From contig CAVVVF010000004.1 of the NCBI GenBank assembly GCA_963751665.1, positions 594,815 to 658,814 on the forward strand: 64,000 bases of DNA, read 5' to 3'. A model generated the notes under the pieces. The model was not told the origin of the DNA, ran no database searches, and saw nothing but the letters and a program-made list of their open reading frames with translations. The position numbers and the translations under genes are program-made. The stretch's first letter is position 1. Every line of letters starts with the position of its first letter. Positions 25,876-34,521 of the stretch are shown piece after piece. The DNA comes from AC-69 sp963751665 (GTDB lineage Bacteria; Actinomycetota; UBA4738; HRBIN12).

Positions 25876-26703
25876 ATGCCCGATAGCCGCCCGATCGGCG
25901 TGTTCGACTCCGGGGTCGGAGGGCTCACGGTGGCTCGGGCCGTCTTCGACCTGCTGCCGTTCGAGCCCATCGTGTACGTCGGCGATTCGGCCCGCGCACC
26001 GTACGGCCCCCGGCCGCTCCACGAGATCCGGACGTTCGCGCTCGAGGTCGCCGACTATCTCGTGTCCCGCGACGTGAAGATGCTGGTGGTCGCGTGCAAC
26101 GCCATCGAGGTCGCCGCCATCCGCGACGTGACCGACGCCGACGTCCTTCCGGTGGTGGGCGTGATCGACCCGGGGGCGCGGGCCGCCGTCCGGGCCACCC
26201 GCAACGGCCGGATCGGCGTCATCGGAACGGTGGCGACCATCTCGAGCGGGGCCTACGACCGGGCGGTCGCGGCGACCGGAGCCTCCGTGGACCTGTTCTC
26301 CCGTCCTTGCCCGGCGTTCGTCGAGCACGTCGAGGCCGGCGACACCTCGAGCGACGAGTTGCTCGCCGCGGCCCGGACGTACCTCTCGCCGCTCCGGGAC
26401 CGGCGCGTGGACACGCTGATCCTGGGTTGCACCCACTACCCGATGCTGTCGGGGCTCATCCAGATGGTGATGGGCGAGGACGTCGTGCTGGTCTCCTCGG
26501 CGGAGGAGACGGCGAAGGACGTCTACGCCACCCTCCGCTCGCTCGACCTGCTGATGGGAACGCGGGCCGAGCCCCGGCACGAGTTCCTGTGCACCGGCGA
26601 CCCGGACCAGTTCCGGTCTGTGGCCCACCACTTCCTCGGTCCCGGTTTGGGCACGATCGATGCCGTTGCCGTGCAACCGGTACGGGGTGGCCCGTGGAGC
26701 TGA
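25876..26703 (+). CDS. murI: Glutamate racemase
   Basis: Interconverts L- and D-glutamate for peptidoglycan. 275 residues. Both catalytic cysteines are visible, in VVACNA (about 75) and LGCTHYP (about 184), with the N-terminal IGVFDSGVGGLT. The first loop reads ACNAIEVAA where most racemases have ACNT or ACNS followed by small residues; this may tune substrate binding. Starts 3 bp after the cysM stop and overlaps the next start. Confidence 0.93.
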   Translation: MPDSRPIGVFDSGVGGLTVARAVFDLLPFEPIVYVGDSARAPYGPRPLHEIRTFALEVADYLVSRDVKMLVVACNAIEVAAIRDVTDADVLPVVGVIDPGARAAVRATRNGRIGVIGTVATISSGAYDRAVAATGASVDLFSRPCPAFVEHVEAGDTSSDELLAAARTYLSPLRDRRVDTLILGCTHYPMLSGLIQMVMGEDVVLVSSAEETAKDVYATLRSLDLLMGTRAEPRHEFLCTGDPDQFRSVAHHFLGPGLGTIDAVAVQPVRGGPWS

Positions 26704-27446
26704 TCGTCCTCGGCGCGAGCGGCACGTGGCCCGTCCCCGGGGCGGCCACCAGCGGGTACCTGGTCCGGCACGAGGGGTTCAACGTCTGGGTGGATGCCGG
26801 CACCGGGACCCTGGCCAACCTGCAACGGCACATCCAGCTGGCCGAGCTCGACGCCATCTTCATCTCACACGAGCACCCCGACCACATGGTCGACCTGTAC
26901 CCGTGCTTCTACGCCCGCCACTACGGCAAGCTGGGGAAGCCGCACCTGCCTGTGTACGCGCCGACGGGTTTCCCGGCCCGGGCCGGGGAGCTGGTCTCGG
27001 AGGACAGCCAGACCGTGATGCGCACGGCGTTCGATTGGCACGAGGTGTCGCCGGGCGAGCGGTTGGAGGTCGGCCCGTTCCGGGTTCGAACCGAGCCGAT
27101 GTCGCACCTGGGGCTGGTCGCGCTGGGCTTTCGGATGGAGGCCGACGGAACCGCGCTGGCGTACACCGGCGACACCGGGCCCACCTCGAAGGTCGAGGAC
27201 CTCGGGCGCGACGCCGACGTGCTGCTCTCCGAGGCCACGTGGCAGGACGGGGACGACTTGCTGCCGTTCCACCTCTCGGCCCGGCAGGCGGCCGTGCACG
27301 CCCGAGAGGCCGGCGCCGGCCTGCTCCTCCTGACGCACATCTGGCCCACCTCGGACAGGGAGATCTCGCGAGCGCAGGCCGCGGAGGAGTTCGACGGTCC
27401 GGTCGAGCTGGCGACCGAGGGCGAACGGTACGAGGTGGGGAAGTGA
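26694..27446 (+). CDS. MBL-fold hydrolase, Rv1339-like
   Basis: 250-residue metallo-beta-lactamase-fold protein. The metal motif SHEHPDHMVD and further ligands in THIW and YTGDTG fit the RNase Z-like/phosphodiesterase branch. In Mycobacterium the gene at this place, Rv1339, has been reported to hydrolyse cyclic AMP. The GTG at 26,694 overlaps murI by 10 bp, and the stop overlaps rph by 4 bp. Confidence 0.87.
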   Translation: MELIVLGASGTWPVPGAATSGYLVRHEGFNVWVDAGTGTLANLQRHIQLAELDAIFISHEHPDHMVDLYPCFYARHYGKLGKPHLPVYAPTGFPARAGELVSEDSQTVMRTAFDWHEVSPGERLEVGPFRVRTEPMSHLGLVALGFRMEADGTALAYTGDTGPTSKVEDLGRDADVLLSEATWQDGDDLLPFHLSARQAAVHAREAGAGLLLLTHIWPTSDREISRAQAAEEFDGPVELATEGERYEVGK

Positions 27447-28165
27447 ACGAGCGTCCCGACGGCCGGGGGCCGGCGGACCTGCGCCCGGTCAAGGTGGAGC
27501 TGGGCTACCAGGAGTGGGCCGAGGGGTCCGTGCTGCTCGAGATGGGCCGGACCAAGGTCCTGGTCGCCGCGTCATACGACGATCGGTCCCCGCGGTTCCT
27601 CCAGGGCACCGGGAAGGGATGGGTGACTGCCGAATACTCGATGCTCCCCCGGGCCACGGCGGAACGGACCTCGCGCGAAGTGGGCAAGGGCCGGCCGTCC
27701 GGTAGGACCCAGGAGATCCAGCGGCTGATCGGCCGGTCGCTGCGCGCCGTGACCGACCTGGCCAAGCTCGGAGAGGGCACGATCTGGATCGACTGCGACG
27801 TGCTCCAGGCCGACGCCGGGACCCGCACGGCGTCGATCACCGGCGGCTACCTCGCGCTCGCGCTCGCGCTGCGAGCGCTCCAGGAGCGCGGCACGGTCAC
27901 AAAGGAGGTCCTCACCGACAGCGTCGCCGCGGTCTCGGCCGGGCTGGTGGGAGGCCGCCCCGTGCTCGACCTGTCCTACGAGGAGGACGCGGCGGCCGAC
28001 GTGGACTTCAACGTGGTGATGACCGGCTCGGGCCGGCTGGTGGAGATCCAGGGCACGGCCGAGGGCACGCCGTTCTCCCGCGACGACCTCACGGCGCTGG
28101 TCGACCTGGCCGAGACCGGCATCCAGCAGCTCACCGAGTTGCAGCGGCACGTGCTCGGCGGGTGA
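27443..28165 (+). CDS. rph: Ribonuclease PH
   Basis: Phosphorolytic 3' exoribonuclease that matures tRNA 3' ends. 240 residues. The family segments RPDGRGPADLRPVK, GMGRTKVLVAASY (here EMGRTKVLVAASY), SRPSGRTQEIQRLIGRSLRA-like GKGRPSGRTQEIQRLIGRSL and DCDVLQADAGTRTASITGG are all present. GTG start overlaps the preceding stop. Confidence 0.96.
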   Translation: MNERPDGRGPADLRPVKVELGYQEWAEGSVLLEMGRTKVLVAASYDDRSPRFLQGTGKGWVTAEYSMLPRATAERTSREVGKGRPSGRTQEIQRLIGRSLRAVTDLAKLGEGTIWIDCDVLQADAGTRTASITGGYLALALALRALQERGTVTKEVLTDSVAAVSAGLVGGRPVLDLSYEEDAAADVDFNVVMTGSGRLVEIQGTAEGTPFSRDDLTALVDLAETGIQQLTELQRHVLGG

Positions 28166-28767
28166 GCTTCCCCGACCGGATCGCCATCGCATCCCGGAAC
28201 CCCGGCAAGATCAGCGAGATCCGATCCATCTGTTCCGACTGGCCGGTCGAGTGGATCACCGCCGATGAGCACGAGGGCCCATGGCCCGACGTCGAGGAGA
28301 CCGGGCAGACCTACCTCGAGAACGCGTTGCTGAAGGCCCGGGCGGTGGCAGGGACCCTCGGCGTCCCCGCGGTGGCCGACGACTCGGGGATCGAGGTAGA
28401 CGCGCTGGGCGGAGCGCCCGGGCCTCGCTCGGCCAGGTACGCGGGGGAGGAGGCGACCGACGAGGAGAATCTCCGGATGCTGATCCGCGCGGTGGCCGGC
28501 GTCCCCGCGGAGGGACGGACGGCGCGATACCGATGCGTCGCAGTCATGGCCTGGCCCGACGGCCGCGAGGTGTGGGCGGAAGGGACGTGCGAGGGGACGC
28601 TGGTGTCGAAGCCTAGGGGGACCGGGGGATTCGGCTACGACCCGATCTTCGTCCCCGCGGGGTGGGACGAGACCATGGCCGAGCTCCCTCCGGAGGAGAA
28701 GGACCGCATCAGCCACCGGGGCCGGGCGTTCCGGGCCCTCCGGGAGCTGGTGGCCATGGATCAATGA
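28162..28767 (+). CDS. rdgB: dITP/XTP pyrophosphatase (RdgB/HAM1)
   Basis: Removes non-canonical purine nucleoside triphosphates. 201 residues with the substrate loop ASRNPGKISEI, the catalytic segment VADDSGIEVDALGGAPG and the base pocket GTGGFGYDPIF. GTG start overlaps the rph stop by 4 bp, closing the conserved block. Its 3' end overlaps the convergent DinB-like gene by 59 bp. Confidence 0.96.
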   Translation: MSFPDRIAIASRNPGKISEIRSICSDWPVEWITADEHEGPWPDVEETGQTYLENALLKARAVAGTLGVPAVADDSGIEVDALGGAPGPRSARYAGEEATDEENLRMLIRAVAGVPAEGRTARYRCVAVMAWPDGREVWAEGTCEGTLVSKPRGTGGFGYDPIFVPAGWDETMAELPPEEKDRISHRGRAFRALRELVAMDQ

Positions 28768-29281
28768 CCCACGCCACGTACGCCCGGAGGTGCGGGAGGT
28801 GGGATGAGGCGTGGGTGAAGGGCCCGGCCGGGCCTCCGACGATGCCGCCTACGACGTGGCCGAGCGACCGCCGCGACCGTGTCGTAGGCGGGGCGTCCCA
28901 GGTCGGTTCGGGCATCGAGCGGATCTCGGCCACCAGGCGGCGATGGATGTCGACGAACCGGCGGCGGACCGTGGCGGCCGATCGCTCCCGATCGGCCGCC
29001 ACCGCCTCCTCGTTCACGCCGTTTAGTCCGTAGACACGGAGCGCCCGTTGGATGGGAGCCGGCTCGTCTCGTCGCCAGGCCGCGAGCGCCTCGAGCGCGT
29101 GCTCCTCCCAGGAGGTCAGGTGGCCGACCAGGTCCTTGGCCGACCAGTCGCCCCCGCCGATCGTCGCGGAGCGAACGAAGTCATCGCTCCCGAGCCGCTC
29201 TACGAGCTCGCGGACTGACTCGTGCTCTTCCTCGAGCGTACGAAGGGCCCGCGATTGAGACGGTGCCGTGCTCGTTGGCAT
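28709..29281 (-). CDS. DinB-like four-helix-bundle protein (ClbS/DfsB type)
   Basis: 190 residues. The helix-bundle signature DWSAKDLVGHLTSWEEHALE with its metal-type histidine matches the DinB/ClbS-DfsB superfamily (thiol-dependent transferases and toxin-protecting hydrolases). AAGGAGG abuts the ATG, leaving little spacing. The end is uncertain: the frame runs through the rdgB stop and finishes in a Pro/Gly-rich tail, so a frameshift near 28,780 is possible. Confidence 0.7.
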   Translation of the reverse strand: MPTSTAPSQSRALRTLEEEHESVRELVERLGSDDFVRSATIGGGDWSAKDLVGHLTSWEEHALEALAAWRRDEPAPIQRALRVYGLNGVNEEAVAADRERSAATVRRRFVDIHRRLVAEIRSMPEPTWDAPPTTRSRRSLGHVVGGIVGGPAGPFTHASSHLPHLRAYVAWVIDPWPPAPGGPGTPGPGG

Positions 29282-29313
29282 CCTCCTTCGTCCGGCTTGG
29301 CGCAGAACGAAGC

Positions 29314-30960
29314 CTAAGGGCTGAAACCGATGGACTGGAGGTTCAGCGCGGTCGCGGCCACGGCGGCGCACGAGCCGATGAAGAACGCCCCCGCGATCGC
29401 CAGGCGGCGGAGCGTCCATCGCTGGACCGGGATCCTCCGGCGGGGCGGCGCGAGCTGCGCGAACTCCTTCGCCAGGCTCCGCTCGTCGCGCTTCACCATC
29501 GTCCGAAGCTGGTGGGGGACCGTGACCCCGCGGGTGGCCGCGAACGCCTCGGCGACGTCCTCCGGGGTGAATCGGCGGAGCGCCGCCTCGTACACCTGGG
29601 CGGAGTCGGAGCCCAACGCCAGCATCATCATCATGTTCGCGAGGTCCACCGACTGACGCCAGGCCGAAGGCCGCAGCTGGCAGAAGAACGCGTCGACCAG
29701 GTAGACCCGGCCACGGCGAACGAGCACGTTCGCCGGCTTGATGTCGCGGTGCGCGACGCCGGCGTCCCAGAGCGCCCGCACCGCGTCGATCGCACTCGCC
29801 ATGACCGCGTCGTCGATCGGGGCTGAGAGGATCTCCCTGGCGCCCTCGATAAACCCGGTCACCAGCAAGTACTCGCGCTCTGGGGTGATCTCGGCGAACC
29901 CGTGCGGGTCGGCGGTGGGGACGTGGTTGTCTCGCAGGTACCGGAGCATGTAGTCCTCGTACTCCACCATCCTGCGGACCGAGTTGAACGATCGCTCGTC
30001 CTCGAGTGCTCCATATAGGACGGTGCGCCCGAGCTTGTACCAGCGGTCTGCTCGCATGTGGTTCACGGCGTAAAGCTTGGCGAACAGGTGATGTCCGTCG
30101 GCGAGGGTGATCCGAAGCGGGGTCGAGCCGCCCGAGCCGCTCAGGCCGAAGGGCTCCACCGCGACCTGCCGGATCCCGAGCTGCTCGCGAAGGGCCGTGA
30201 TGATCGCCTCGAGCCGCCGCCCCTCGACGTCCAGGTGAGCGGTCCTTCCGCGGCGATAGGTGACCGGGAACACCGACTCGGGAGCGAACACCCGGAAGCT
30301 GAGGAACGGGATTGCTAGGCCGATGCCGAACCCCATCGCGATCTCGGATGGGGTGAATTGTCTGGTCGCGATCCATAGGGCCGCGAGCCCGAGACAGATC
30401 GCAACCGAGGCGACGTTCGCGAGCACTCGCCACCGACCCGAAGGAGCGAACCCGTACGCAGCCGCCACGAGCGTGACCGCCACGCCCGCCGCTGCGAACG
30501 ACGGGTGTGAGGGGATCCCGCTTCCCTGTACCCCAGCGGTCGGGAACCACCTCACCGTCACCGCGACCAGGGCCACGGAACCCGCGAACACGGCAAGGTG
30601 ACGCCACCTCCTCCAGACGATCAGGAGAAGGGCCATGGCCCACCGCAGCGCGACCAGCACCTGCCATCCGACACCCCGGGCGAACACCCTCCCGGCGCCG
30701 CGCTGCCACGATGAGCTCATGTCGGGGACGTGACGGTGCACGAACCCGTCGACCGCCCGCTGGAACTCGCCGGCCACCCCGGACGAGCGACCCCAAAGAT
30801 ATGCGAGCGCCAGCAAGAGAACCACGAGGATCCAGAGCGGCGTGAATCCATGGAGGTCGCGCGGAAGCGGAGGCGGCTCGCCTGCCGGACGGCGTCGCCG
30901 GTGCTTGCCGAGGGACGCGCCGGGCGCCGCGCCCGAGGCCTGGTCGGCCGATCCCCCCAC
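29314..30960 (-). CDS. Membrane protein fusing a PAP2-like domain to a protein-kinase-like domain
   Basis: About 548 residues. After a basic start come about five hydrophobic helices (about 45-250), including IPSHPSFAAAG and TPSEIAMGFGIGLAIP, which recall the PAP2 phosphatase motifs PSGHA and SRxxxGxHxxxD although the second is not canonical. A cytoplasmic kinase-fold domain follows: HLFAKLYAV (ATP lysine), AHRDIKPANVLV (catalytic loop) and LVDAFF in place of DFG. A last helix ends the protein. GTG at 30,960 is the farthest start not running into tRNA-Leu; other starts are possible. Confidence 0.7.
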   Translation of the reverse strand: MGGSADQASGAAPGASLGKHRRRRPAGEPPPLPRDLHGFTPLWILVVLLLALAYLWGRSSGVAGEFQRAVDGFVHRHVPDMSSSWQRGAGRVFARGVGWQVLVALRWAMALLLIVWRRWRHLAVFAGSVALVAVTVRWFPTAGVQGSGIPSHPSFAAAGVAVTLVAAAYGFAPSGRWRVLANVASVAICLGLAALWIATRQFTPSEIAMGFGIGLAIPFLSFRVFAPESVFPVTYRRGRTAHLDVEGRRLEAIITALREQLGIRQVAVEPFGLSGSGGSTPLRITLADGHHLFAKLYAVNHMRADRWYKLGRTVLYGALEDERSFNSVRRMVEYEDYMLRYLRDNHVPTADPHGFAEITPEREYLLVTGFIEGAREILSAPIDDAVMASAIDAVRALWDAGVAHRDIKPANVLVRRGRVYLVDAFFCQLRPSAWRQSVDLANMMMMLALGSDSAQVYEAALRRFTPEDVAEAFAATRGVTVPHQLRTMVKRDERSLAKEFAQLAPPRRRIPVQRWTLRRLAIAGAFFIGSCAAVAATALNLQSIGFSP

Positions 30961-31016
30961 CGCAAGGATGCTACGCCTCGTGGAGCGGTGGCGGCGAGTC
31001 CTCGGATCTGACCGGT

Positions 31017-31100
31017 GCGAGAGGGGGGATTTGAACCCCCACGCCCTTTCGGGCACCGGATCCTAAGTCCGGCGCGTCTGCCAGGTTCCGCCACTCTCGC
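31017..31100 (-). tRNA. tRNA-Leu (anticodon UAG)
   Basis: A complete cloverleaf of 84 bases with a long variable arm. The acceptor GCGAGAG (31,100-31,094) pairs with CTCTCGC (31,023-31,017); the anticodon loop is CTTAGGA with anticodon TAG, and the T-loop is GGTTCAAATCC. No CCA encoded. It lies 56 bp before the kinase-fusion gene on the same strand. Confidence 0.95.
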
Positions 31101-31171
31101 CGAGGTGAATCCAGAGTGTAGACGGAGGTACAGTCGAAGCGGGTCGGGCCGGCAGGGAGGGAGCCCGAGGT

Positions 31172-31603
31172 ATGAGCGGGGCGGCGGGGCGCGAAGCAGG
31201 GCTCGGCGCGAGATGGTTCCTTGCGGCGCTGCTGGTCCTCCTCGCGGCCTGCCACGGTTCGGATCGTCCGCCTGCGCATGCCTCTCCGCAGTCGAGCCCC
31301 TCGCCGCTTCGGGTGCACACCATCTATCGGCCGGCCAAGATGGACCGGATCGCGCATTTCCTGTCCAGGTACTGGGATGGCGGCCGGGGGGATCCGCTCG
31401 ACGTCTACAACCTCGAGGTGACCCACTCGACGTCCACAGGTTGCCGGTTCGGCGGCTTCCACGCGTTCCACGAGGAGGGCGACCTCGCTTTCCACGACAT
31501 CCGCCACGACGCCCGGGTGCAGCTCCTCTCGACCGGTGCCGAGGTGGTGGGGTTCGGCCAGTACCACGGGGACTGGTGGGCCGTCGCCGAGGACTGCTCC
31601 TGA
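31172..31603 (+). CDS. Small lipoprotein of unknown function
   Basis: 143 residues with a lipoprotein signal: basic start, WFLAALLVLL, then the lipobox LLAAC with Cys near residue 27. A Ser/Pro/His linker follows and then a compact domain rich in aromatic and His residues (GGFHAFHEEGDLAFHDIRHD). No family recognised. GGGAGGGAG precedes the ATG. Confidence 0.7.
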   Translation: MSGAAGREAGLGARWFLAALLVLLAACHGSDRPPAHASPQSSPSPLRVHTIYRPAKMDRIAHFLSRYWDGGRGDPLDVYNLEVTHSTSTGCRFGGFHAFHEEGDLAFHDIRHDARVQLLSTGAEVVGFGQYHGDWWAVAEDCS

Positions 31604-31723
31604 CCGTCACAAGCCACCCCTGCGATGGATCTGCAAACGGGGATTCCCTCGCGGATCGGAGGGAAAGGGATACACGAGGAGTCCGCGCGTGGGAGGTTTG
31701 TAGCCAGCTGAAAGGGACGCACA

Positions 31724-32113
31724 ATGGGGATGTCGAGGGCAACGCCGCCGGAGCACGACAGCGTCGAGTTCCGCATGTCACCAGGGGCACCCGGCCAGGC
31801 CCGCCGGTGGCTTCTAGAGCGGGGCGGCGACTTGCCCCAGGACCACATGAACCTGCTGCTCCTGCTCCTCTCCGAGCTGGTGACCAACAGCGTCCGCCAC
31901 AGTGGCGTCGCTCCCGGAGATCGCGTCGAGATCGGCCTGGAGCGGTGGGAAGGCACGATCCACGTGGACGTCCAGGACCCAGGTCATGGCTTCGATCGGC
32001 GTGACCTGAGGCCCGGCCCCCATGGCCTCGAGATCGTCGAGGCGGGGGCGGACCGGTGGGGGATCGAGGACTCGGGCCCCACCACCATATGGTTCGAGCT
32101 CGACGTCACTTGA
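31724..32113 (+). CDS. Anti-sigma-factor-type ATP-binding protein (HATPase_c)
   Basis: 129-residue GHKL ATPase domain standing alone, like the RsbW/SpoIIAB group and the many actinobacterial regulators of that type. N-box SELVTNSVRHSG, G1 box DPGHGFD and G2-like GPHGLEIVEAGADRWG are present. A kinase acting on an anti-anti-sigma partner is likely; no partner lies nearby. AAAGGGA precedes the ATG. Confidence 0.85.
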   Translation: MGMSRATPPEHDSVEFRMSPGAPGQARRWLLERGGDLPQDHMNLLLLLLSELVTNSVRHSGVAPGDRVEIGLERWEGTIHVDVQDPGHGFDRRDLRPGPHGLEIVEAGADRWGIEDSGPTTIWFELDVT

Positions 32114-32130
32114 CCATCATCATCTGCATA

Positions 32131-32886
32131 ATGGGCGTCGTGGTTCGACGGGCGTCCATCGTCGTCCTGGCAGGGATCCTGCTCCTCTCGTGCAGGGGTG
32201 CTGAACCCGGGCCCTCCCCTTCGGCGGCGGTGCAGCAACCCACATCCCAGCCATCACCCGCCACCCCGAAGCCGGAGCCTGCAGCCTGGGCCGTCGTCCC
32301 CCTGAAGCGGTACGTCCAGATGTGGAACAGGCCCACCGATCCGAAGCCCGCGTTCGTCTTCGACACCCTGCTGGCCGGCGTCGGATTCGGTCGGATGCTG
32401 GTCACGGCGGAGCGCGATGACGGCAGCGGCGGTCGATGGCTGAAGGTGGAGCTCCCCATCCGTCCGAACGGGGCCGATGCGTGGGTCCGCGACGACGAGG
32501 TGCACGTCGTCCCTCGCCACGACGAGCTCGTGATCGACCTATCGAAGCGGACGCTCACGCACTTCCGGGAGGACAAGGTGGTCGACAGGTTCCGGGTGGG
32601 CGTGGGGCAGCCACAGTACCCCACGGCCATCGGGACGTTCTACGTGTGGCAGAAGGTGAACTTCGACGAGTGGTACGGGCCGTACGGGATCTACGCGCTC
32701 GGGCTGTCGGGATTCTCGCCGGTCCTCTCCGACTGGCCCGGCGGAGGACGGATGGCCATCCACGGCACCTCGGATCCGGGCGACCGAGGGCAGCAGGTGT
32801 CCCACGGCTGCATCCGCGTCTACAACTCCGACATGAAGACGCTCCGAACCCTGCCCCTCGGCACCCCGGTGGTCATCCAGCGATAG
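32131..32886 (+). CDS. L,D-transpeptidase lipoprotein (YkuD domain)
   Basis: Cross-links peptidoglycan at the 3-3 position, outside the membrane. 251 residues from the ATG at 32,131 (a TTG at 32,110 overlapping the previous stop is an alternative). Lipoprotein signal with lipobox LLLSC, a Pro/Ser linker, an SH3-like stretch, then the YkuD domain with HGTSDPGDRGQQVSHGCIRV; the catalytic Cys is at about 227. The 3' end overlaps a convergent gene by 67 bp. Confidence 0.92.
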   Translation: MGVVVRRASIVVLAGILLLSCRGAEPGPSPSAAVQQPTSQPSPATPKPEPAAWAVVPLKRYVQMWNRPTDPKPAFVFDTLLAGVGFGRMLVTAERDDGSGGRWLKVELPIRPNGADAWVRDDEVHVVPRHDELVIDLSKRTLTHFREDKVVDRFRVGVGQPQYPTAIGTFYVWQKVNFDEWYGPYGIYALGLSGFSPVLSDWPGGGRMAIHGTSDPGDRGQQVSHGCIRVYNSDMKTLRTLPLGTPVVIQR

Positions 32887-33191
32887 CGCAGGCCTGTGGG
32901 AACGAGAGGGCTAGCTGCCTGCCAGCCCAAGCGGCTCCACGCCTCGTCGAACATCGCGTCCAGCTCGTCCAATGTCTCTCGCATCCGTTGGACCTCCAAC
33001 GGGTCAATCATCGTGGCAACCTCGTCAAGGGCCCGGCGAGCCTGATCCACGCGTTCCTTGGCCTTTCCAAGGGTCAGCCATTTGTCCCCGATCACCCGAG
33101 CCCCGGGGTGCTCCACGACCCGGGCGGTCGCCTCCTCGAGCGTGTCGAACGCCTCCTGGATCGCACCATCCCACACCACGAAGTACGACAT
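32820..33191 (-). CDS. Small hypothetical protein with coiled-coil segment
   Basis: 123 residues starting MSYFVVWDGAIQEAFDTLEE. A helical, charged middle (AKERVDQARRALDEVATM, then QRMRETLDELDAMFDEAW) suggests a short coiled coil. A clear GGGAGGGG ribosome site precedes the ATG. No family recognised. The C-terminal 22 residues are antisense to the L,D-transpeptidase gene end, so the real stop might be earlier if a base is missing. Confidence 0.6.
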   Translation of the reverse strand: MSYFVVWDGAIQEAFDTLEEATARVVEHPGARVIGDKWLTLGKAKERVDQARRALDEVATMIDPLEVQRMRETLDELDAMFDEAWSRLGWQAASPLVPTGLRYRWMTTGVPRGRVRSVFMSEL

Positions 33192-33416
33192 CTCGCCCCT
33201 CCCGAAGCGTTCTCAATTTACTCGAGTCCGGACGAGTGTCCGGTGTGCTCGTCCGCGACCTCCGCTCCGGTCTCCGTCGCTCTTTCGAAGGTCAACTGCG
33301 TACACCTATTGCCCCCGGGGTACTCCTTCGTCGGCCGGCCTCCCGAGTGGCCGTCATGCCCGGTGCCTTTCTATCCTGCAGCTTGTGGAACTTGCGATCT
33401 ACTGCGTCGACCGCTG

Positions 33417-34235
33417 ATGGTGAGGTCGAAGCGCTCCCCGAGCCCAGCGGGCTGCGCAGGCGCGAGGAGCGAGGAACGCACGTGGGTCGTCCGCGCACTG
33501 GCGGACGGTGGCTGCGTCGCTCCCGGCGCGGAGGCCGACGCGCTGCTCCGGGCATCGAGCGAGGGCGTCGGACCGATCGAGGAGCTGATCGCTCGTCGGC
33601 TGCGTGGGGAGCCGCTGGCCTGGATCACCGGGTCGGTGCGCTTCTGCGGCGTTCGTGTACGTGTCGACCCCGGAGTGTTCGTGCCCAGGCCGCACACGGA
33701 GGCGATGGCGCGCCGGGCCGTGACGCTTCTGCCGGCCGTCGGGATCGCCGTCGACCTGTGCACCGGCAGCGGAGCGGTGGCCGCCGTCCTCGGCGCGGCG
33801 CGTCCGCGAGCCGCCGTGGTCGCCACTGACGTCGACCCGGCGGCCGTCGCGTGCGCGCGACGGAACGGCATCCGTGCGTTCGTGGGCAACCTCGACGAGC
33901 CACTGCCGCAGTCGTTGCGAGGGCACGTCGACGTGATGACGGCCGTCGTTCCCTACGTGCCCACCGAGGAGCTCCACCTCCTGCCGAGGGACGTGCTCGC
34001 CAACGAGCCCCGTCACGCGCTCGATGGCGGACCGCGCGGGACGACGGTGCTGGTGCGGGCTACCGAGGCAGCCGCGCGCTGGCTCCGCCCCGGCGGCAGC
34101 GTGCTCCTCGAGCTCGGCGGCGACCAGGCCGGCGAGTTGGCGTCGACCCTGGCGGACGTCGGCTTCTCGGAGATCCGCGTGCACCGCGATGGCGACGGGC
34201 ACGACCGCGCGATCGAAGGGCGACGTCCCGACTAA
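33417..34235 (+). CDS. PrmC/HemK-related glutamine methyltransferase family protein
   Basis: 272 residues. The N-terminal helical part and the SAM domain (VDLCTGSGAVAAVLGAA, ATDVDPAAVACARRNG) match HemK/PrmC. The catalytic NPPY of true release-factor methyltransferases is replaced by VVPYVPTEE, as in the related actinobacterial family of unknown target (TIGR03704 type). So it probably is not the PrmC that modifies RF1/RF2. ATG at 33,417. Confidence 0.8.
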   Translation: MVRSKRSPSPAGCAGARSEERTWVVRALADGGCVAPGAEADALLRASSEGVGPIEELIARRLRGEPLAWITGSVRFCGVRVRVDPGVFVPRPHTEAMARRAVTLLPAVGIAVDLCTGSGAVAAVLGAARPRAAVVATDVDPAAVACARRNGIRAFVGNLDEPLPQSLRGHVDVMTAVVPYVPTEELHLLPRDVLANEPRHALDGGPRGTTVLVRATEAAARWLRPGGSVLLELGGDQAGELASTLADVGFSEIRVHRDGDGHDRAIEGRRPD

Positions 34236-34258
34236 TCCCCGGCGACGGCCATCGCCAT

Positions 34259-34296
34259 CCCCGGGACTCGAACCCGGAACCTGCGGATCAAGAGTC
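34259..34296 (-). pseudogene. 3' fragment of tRNA-Lys
   Basis: 38 bases identical, but for one, to the anticodon-loop-to-T-arm part of the intact tRNA-Lys at 38,050. The 5' half and the acceptor stem are missing. Together the two copies are direct repeats 3.8 kb apart bounding a degraded region, as left by integration or recombination at a tRNA gene. Confidence 0.7.
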
Positions 34297-34521
34297 TGGT
34301 CGGGGAGTACGGGTCAGGAGAGTACGAGGCGTCTGATCAAGTGTTTCCTTGCTCAGCCTCACGCGTCGCTTCCCGTCGTTTCCCGGTACGTCACGGGGCC
34401 AAGACGGGACGAGATCCGTGCACACTCAATGGGTTCTGCCACCATCGGGCCGTGGGTAGAATCGAAACCGAACCGCGGGGAGGTGGGGGCGACGGCCGAT
34501 GCCGGTCCCGATACTGCAGGG

